Shown here: positions 60,734 through 64,000 of the stretch, piece by piece
How positions within the stretch are numbered: position 1 is the first letter of the stretch
Layout of the letters: each line of letters starts with the position of its first letter
NCBI RefSeq assembly: GCF_000746825.1
Contig: NZ_JQIV01000006.1
Coordinates: 1,418,784-1,482,783, forward strand
Length of the DNA: 64,000 nt
Direction of reading: 5' to 3'
Source of the DNA: Carnobacterium inhibens subsp. inhibens DSM 13024
Lineage (GTDB): Bacteria; Bacillota; Bacilli; Lactobacillales; Carnobacteriaceae
Position numbers and translations under genes: made by a program
The notes under the pieces: generated by a model
Told to the model about the DNA's origin: nothing
The model's input: only the letters and a program-made list of their open reading frames with translations
Database searches by the model: none

Positions 60734-60835
60734 ATGAACTTACAATCACAACTTCAAACTGCAATGGACTCACAATTGAATAATTATTACTTTAGCTTCT
60801 TTATGAGAAAATCTATAGAGGCTAAAGACTTTTAA
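60734..60835 (+). CDS. leader peptide with clustered Tyr and Phe codons
   Basis: A 33-codon frame with its own GAGGAGAG ribosome-binding site at ideal spacing. It reads MNLQSQLQTAMDSQLNN, then YYFSFFM, then RKSIEAKDF. The five aromatic codons within six positions (60785-60802) would make translation sensitive to charged tRNA-Tyr and tRNA-Phe. It lies between a consensus promoter and a terminator in front of aromatic biosynthesis genes, which is the layout of ribosome-mediated attenuation. Function inferred; too short for any fold. Confidence 0.72.
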   Translation: MNLQSQLQTAMDSQLNNYYFSFFMRKSIEAKDF

Positions 60836-60973
60836 GCTGCTAACAACAGTTGCCCTATAGATTTTGAAAGAAATCGAAGGGGCAACGAACTAATCCGATA
60901 TCATATTATTAGTGAACTTACCTAACGCTACATTCGATAATCTTTCAATAGACTATCGGGTGTGGCGTTTTTT
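60808..60973 (+). promoter_or_regulatory. attenuator with competing stems and terminator
   Basis: AAAATCTATAG (60808-60818, inside the leader frame) pairs perfectly with CTATAGATTTT (60855-60865). The terminator is ACGCTACATTCGATA (60925-60939) with TATCGGGTGTGGCGT (60954-60968) and a T-run. If a ribosome stalls on the Tyr/Phe codons it covers 60808-60818; then ATAG and TTGAAAG (60857-60870) can pair with CTTTCAA (60942-60948) and CTAT (60953-60956) and break the terminator. A further stem GTTGCCC/GGGCAAC (60849-60855 with 60880-60886) also competes. Confidence 0.68.
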
Positions 60974-61005
60974 CGTTTTTCAATAACTTTAGTGGAGGAA
61001 AATAG

Positions 61006-61542
61006 ATGATCATTCATACGTTAGGACCAAGCAGCACGGATAGTTACACAGTCGCAGAATCTTTATTACAATCAGAAGACGATGGTATTGTAGGCTATCC
61101 ATCTTTTGACAGCTTATTACACAATATTCATCAGTTAACCGAACAATACGTATTGTTTCCTGTAGCTTTTAAAAGTGCCCGAAAAGATTATGGGTGGAAA
61201 GAATTTAATTATGATTACTGGGATAAAGTTGAACTGGTAGACGTCTTCCAGCGAAAAACCAAGCCTATGGTTCTCATTAAAAATAGCATTTATGCAGAAA
61301 ACCGAGCGATGATTCATCCAGCCACCACTATTTTTTTGAAAAAATATTTAATCAAAAAAAACGAAGATACAGTAATTGAATTTTCAGACAGTAAATTTAA
61401 AGCTTGGTCAGCCTTTTGTAAAAAAAATCTGAAGTATACGATTATTAGCGAGGATGTGTTTGAAAAAGAAAAGATGCCGGGTTACACAATTGAAGAACGT
61501 TATGAACCAGTAATGGTGTGGTGTTTGTACAAAATAAATTAA
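61006..61542 (+). CDS. prephenate-dehydratase-like (BacA-like) single-domain protein
   Basis: 178 residues. HTLGPSSTDSYTVAESLL and GIVGYPSFDSLLHNI follow the pattern of the prephenate dehydratase fold (TLGPxGT..., GYxSF), which is a periplasmic-binding-like domain also used by the prephenate decarboxylase BacA. True PheA proteins have about 280 residues with an ACT domain; here the ACT part is missing and the catalytic Thr-Arg-Phe motif is not evident. Its role could be a side reaction of prephenate or regulation. First structural gene of the operon; GGAGG precedes the ATG. Confidence 0.6.
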   Translation: MIIHTLGPSSTDSYTVAESLLQSEDDGIVGYPSFDSLLHNIHQLTEQYVLFPVAFKSARKDYGWKEFNYDYWDKVELVDVFQRKTKPMVLIKNSIYAENRAMIHPATTIFLKKYLIKKNEDTVIEFSDSKFKAWSAFCKKNLKYTIISEDVFEKEKMPGYTIEERYEPVMVWCLYKIN

Positions 61543-61563
61543 ACAATATAGAGGAGAATGACT

Positions 61564-62604
61564 ATGATAATCGTCTTAAAGCAAGGAATTAAAGCAAATG
61601 AGGTTAAAGAATTAGCTACTAAATTAGAATCTCAAGGAGTTGCCGTGAGTCATTTCACCGATATCAAGCGCGATTTTCTAGGTCTGATTGGCGATACTAG
61701 TGGAATCGATGAACGCCAAATGCAAGCAATTCCGGAAGTAGAGCAAGTTATTCGAGTAGAAGATCCTTACAAAAGAGCGAATAGAAAATTTCATCCTGAT
61801 AATTCTATCATCAGAATTGGTGACGAAACAATCGGTGGCACTAAATTAGGGATCATCGCGGGACCTTGTTCTGTTGAAAGTGAAGAACAAATTGTGACTA
61901 TTGCAAAACAACTTAAACAAGCTGGCGCGAACTTCTTACGCGGAGGTGCATTCAAGCCAAGAACTTCTCCATACAGTTTTCAAGGACTTGAATTAGAAGG
62001 ATTGAAAATGCTTCAAGTTGCTAAAGCTGAAACAGGTATGCCCATCGTGACTGAATTGATGTCGACAAAATGGGTCGATCAATTTGTTGATTCGGTAGAC
62101 ATCATTCAAATTGGTGCACGCAACATGCAAAACTTTGATTTACTCAAAGAAGTTGGACGAACGAATACACCCGTTCTTTTAAAACGTGGTTTATCTGCAA
62201 CCTACAAAGAATGGTTGATGTCAGCTGAGTACATCATGGCTGGAGGAAATGAAAATGTTATTTTATGCGAACGTGGCATTCGGACATTTGAAACAGAAAC
62301 CCGCAATACACTAGATATCCAAGCCGTTCCTGTCATTAAAGAGCTTTCTCACTTGCCAATCATCATCGATCCGAGCCATGCTGGAGGAATGTCTTACTTG
62401 GTTGAAGCAGGTGCTAAATCAGGTATCGTTGCCGGAGCAGATGGCTTAATGATTGAGGTTCACAATGATCCAGCTAACGCTTGGAGCGATGGCGAACAAT
62501 GTTTGACACCAGATGAATTCGCTAGATTGATGGAAAAAGCTCGAAAGCTAGCGGATTTCGAAGGTCGTTCAATTAATGAAGCAGCTACTATTTTAACAAA
62601 ATAA
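61564..62604 (+). CDS. aroF: 3-deoxy-7-phosphoheptulonate synthase, type I-beta
   Basis: 346 residues. Residues 1-70 are a ferredoxin-like regulatory domain (IVLKQGIKANEVKELATKL) as in Thermotoga-type enzymes that are inhibited by Tyr/Phe. The barrel follows: IAGPCSVES, RGGAFKPRTSPYSFQG, IIDPSHAGG. First step of aromatic biosynthesis. The ATG at 61564 lies 7 bp after GAGGAG; an ATG at 61558 is only 1 bp from the ribosome-binding site and less likely. Confidence 0.94.
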   Translation: MIIVLKQGIKANEVKELATKLESQGVAVSHFTDIKRDFLGLIGDTSGIDERQMQAIPEVEQVIRVEDPYKRANRKFHPDNSIIRIGDETIGGTKLGIIAGPCSVESEEQIVTIAKQLKQAGANFLRGGAFKPRTSPYSFQGLELEGLKMLQVAKAETGMPIVTELMSTKWVDQFVDSVDIIQIGARNMQNFDLLKEVGRTNTPVLLKRGLSATYKEWLMSAEYIMAGGNENVILCERGIRTFETETRNTLDIQAVPVIKELSHLPIIIDPSHAGGMSYLVEAGAKSGIVAGADGLMIEVHNDPANAWSDGEQCLTPDEFARLMEKARKLADFEGRSINEAATILTK

Positions 62605-62624
62605 ACTGAAGGAGGATAAAATCG

Positions 62625-63710
62625 ATGTCTGTCTTAACCGTTAAACTTCCATCACATGAAGTGAGTTATGAATTAAAAATTGAAAAAGGGTTGCTCAACC
62701 GCGTCAGTAATGAAGTCTCAAAAGTCTTTACTGGAGCCAAAATTGCCATTGTCACCGATGAAACCGTCTATGACCTTTACGCTAAGTCTATTATAAAAGA
62801 TTTGGAAGCAGCGGATTATGAAGTGCAGTGCATTGTTTTGCCTCCTGGAGAACAGACTAAAACATTTGACACGCTACCTAATCTCTACAGTGCATTCGCT
62901 GAGTTCGGCTTAACACGTAGCGACTTAATCATTGCTCTAGGTGGTGGTGTGATAGGTGACATCTCTGGTTTTTCCGCTTCGTCTTACTTGAGGGGTATCT
63001 CTTATATCCAAATTCCCACAACACTGCTAGCCCAAGTGGATAGTAGCGTTGGAGGAAAAGTTGGCGTCGATTTACCTGAGGGCAAAAACTTAGTAGGTGC
63101 TTTTTATCACCCCCTACTCGTCTTGATCGATCCATTGGTTCTAGAGACGTTAACGGATTCTGCCTTTGCTGATGGAATGGCGGAAGTAATCAAATATAGC
63201 TGTATAAAAGATCTTAATTTATTTCATCGTCTGATGGAACTATCTTCTCGAAAAGAAGTCATGCAGCACATCGATTGGATCATCGAAACCTGTTGCACGA
63301 TCAAACAAGTGATTGTGCAGGCAGATGAAAAAGATTTAGGTGAACGAATGGTGTTGAACTTTGGGCATACGTTAGGCCACGCTATTGAAGCGTATTACCA
63401 GTATGAAAAATATACCCATGGTCAAGGTGTGGCCATTGGCATGGTTGCTATCTCAAGAATTGCAGAATCCAAACAGCTGACAACAGTTGGAACCACTGAT
63501 CGATTGATTACTGTTTTAAAACAGCATCGTTTGCCTATTGAACTAGAGGATTTTGAAGATTACCCTAAACTATTGCCTTATATCAAAAAAGATAAAAAAA
63601 ATATTGCAGGCAGTTTATCCGTGATTGTTTTAACTGACATCGGACGCGCTACCGTACATCAAACATCTCTATCCTTTTTCGATTCTTTAGACACTGGAGG
63701 AACAGCATGA
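62625..63710 (+). CDS. aroB: 3-dehydroquinate synthase
   Basis: 361 residues: NAD site ALGGGVIGDISGF, IPTTLLAQVDSSVGGKVGV, and zinc ligands in DGMAEVIKY and LNFGHTLGHAIE. Full length. AAGGAGG precedes the ATG. aroA starts within its stop codon (ATGA overlap). Confidence 0.96.
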   Translation: MSVLTVKLPSHEVSYELKIEKGLLNRVSNEVSKVFTGAKIAIVTDETVYDLYAKSIIKDLEAADYEVQCIVLPPGEQTKTFDTLPNLYSAFAEFGLTRSDLIIALGGGVIGDISGFSASSYLRGISYIQIPTTLLAQVDSSVGGKVGVDLPEGKNLVGAFYHPLLVLIDPLVLETLTDSAFADGMAEVIKYSCIKDLNLFHRLMELSSRKEVMQHIDWIIETCCTIKQVIVQADEKDLGERMVLNFGHTLGHAIEAYYQYEKYTHGQGVAIGMVAISRIAESKQLTTVGTTDRLITVLKQHRLPIELEDFEDYPKLLPYIKKDKKNIAGSLSVIVLTDIGRATVHQTSLSFFDSLDTGGTA

Positions 63711-64000
63711 CTAATCTAACCCTTACTCCTAATGCGTTAAATGGAACTGTTATTGTCCCGCCATCTAAAAGTATGGCGCATCGTGCAGTGATTTGCGCCA
63801 GTTTAGCAGCAGGTCGTAGTACGATCAAGAATATTCAACTATCTGATGATATCCTTGCAACTATCGAAGGTATGCGTTCGTTTGGAGCGATTATTTCTTA
63901 CGATGATCAGACATTGACAATCGATGGCATCCGTAATGGAGCTGCTAAGGAAAGCCGCACAATCAATTGCAATGAGTCCGGCTCTACCTTGCGTTTTCTG
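63707..64000 (+). CDS. aroA: EPSP synthase, N-terminal part, cut by window edge
   Basis: The first 98 codons are visible. PPSKSMAHRAVICASLAAG binds phosphoenolpyruvate/shikimate 3-phosphate and NESGSTLRFL is the second family signature. It overlaps aroB by 4 bp and continues past base 64000. Confidence 0.95.
   Translation, partial: MTNLTLTPNALNGTVIVPPSKSMAHRAVICASLAAGRSTIKNIQLSDDILATIEGMRSFGAIISYDDQTLTIDGIRNGAAKESRTINCNESGSTLRFL

Noticed and set aside
60484-61005. T-box riboswitch in front of the aromatic operon
   Set aside because: No AGGGTGGNACCGCG T-box motif and no specifier stem; the leader peptide explains the terminator better.
1-64000. Transposase, integrase or prophage genes
   Set aside because: No such domains were found on either strand; the only mobile-like candidate is the non-coding element near 19.7 kb.

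Overview
The window is low-GC Gram-positive DNA with strong GGAGG ribosome-binding sites, several TTG and GTG starts, cre-like catabolite sites and PTS sugar loci. Gene content (bile salt hydrolase, NADH peroxidase, class Ib ribonucleotide reductase, CstR, carboxyethyl-ornithine synthase, many glycosidases) fits a lactic acid bacterium of the Lactobacillales. A Carnobacterium-like organism is my best guess, but it is inferred from gene content only. No rRNA, tRNA, prophage, insertion sequence or CRISPR array was seen.

Layout. 1-5.2 kb: cell-surface glycosyltransferase genes, a DUF1858 plus DUF438/hemerythrin/PAS pair, a hypothetical protein and an acyl-CoA dehydrogenase. 5.4-19.6 kb: a large sugar locus with a ROK kinase, GntR regulator, GH1, GH36, DUF624, ABC permeases and binding protein, and GH113 on the minus strand. 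A divergent MATE, AGE-family 2-epimerase and CE7 deacetylase operon lies on the plus strand. Together they look like an intracellular pathway for acetylated galacto(gluco)manno-oligosaccharides. 19.6-19.8 kb: a structured repeat. 19.9-23.6 kb: a degenerate PAS-GGDEF protein and a CstR/rhodanese/CoA-disulfide reductase persulfide locus. 23.8-32.3 kb: DeoR with an M24-like protein, a VOC protein, bile salt hydrolase, a TetR-controlled ABC exporter, a HEAT protein and carboxyethyl-ornithine synthase.

32.3-43.7 kb: two PTS-linked glycoside loci. The first has EIIC, GntR and GH1; the second has LacI, EIIC, DUF3284, GH36 and GH42. Both lack EIIA and EIIB. 43.9-48 kb: a lipoprotein phosphoesterase, a histidine phosphatase and an aldo/keto reductase. 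48.1-52.9 kb: nrdI-nrdE with two tandem NrdF genes behind paired NrdR boxes; the first NrdF lacks one metal ligand. 52.9-57.8 kb: PaiA-like acetyltransferase, NADH peroxidase, FMN reductase, DUF1398, HxlR and an NmrA-like reductase. 57.9-64 kb: divergent aromatic amino acid operons. The minus one is aroE, a fused aroK-aroQ, then tyrA. The plus one is a leader peptide rich in Tyr/Phe codons, a prephenate-dehydratase-like protein, aroF, aroB and a truncated aroA.

Most notable for follow-up: the Tyr/Phe leader-peptide attenuator, the NrdF pair with an Asp-to-Ala ligand change, the manno-oligosaccharide locus with its shared palindromic operators, the structured repeat near 19.7 kb, and the AroK-AroQ fusion with an internal ribosome-binding site. 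All functional calls come from reading motifs by eye; no database search was run.
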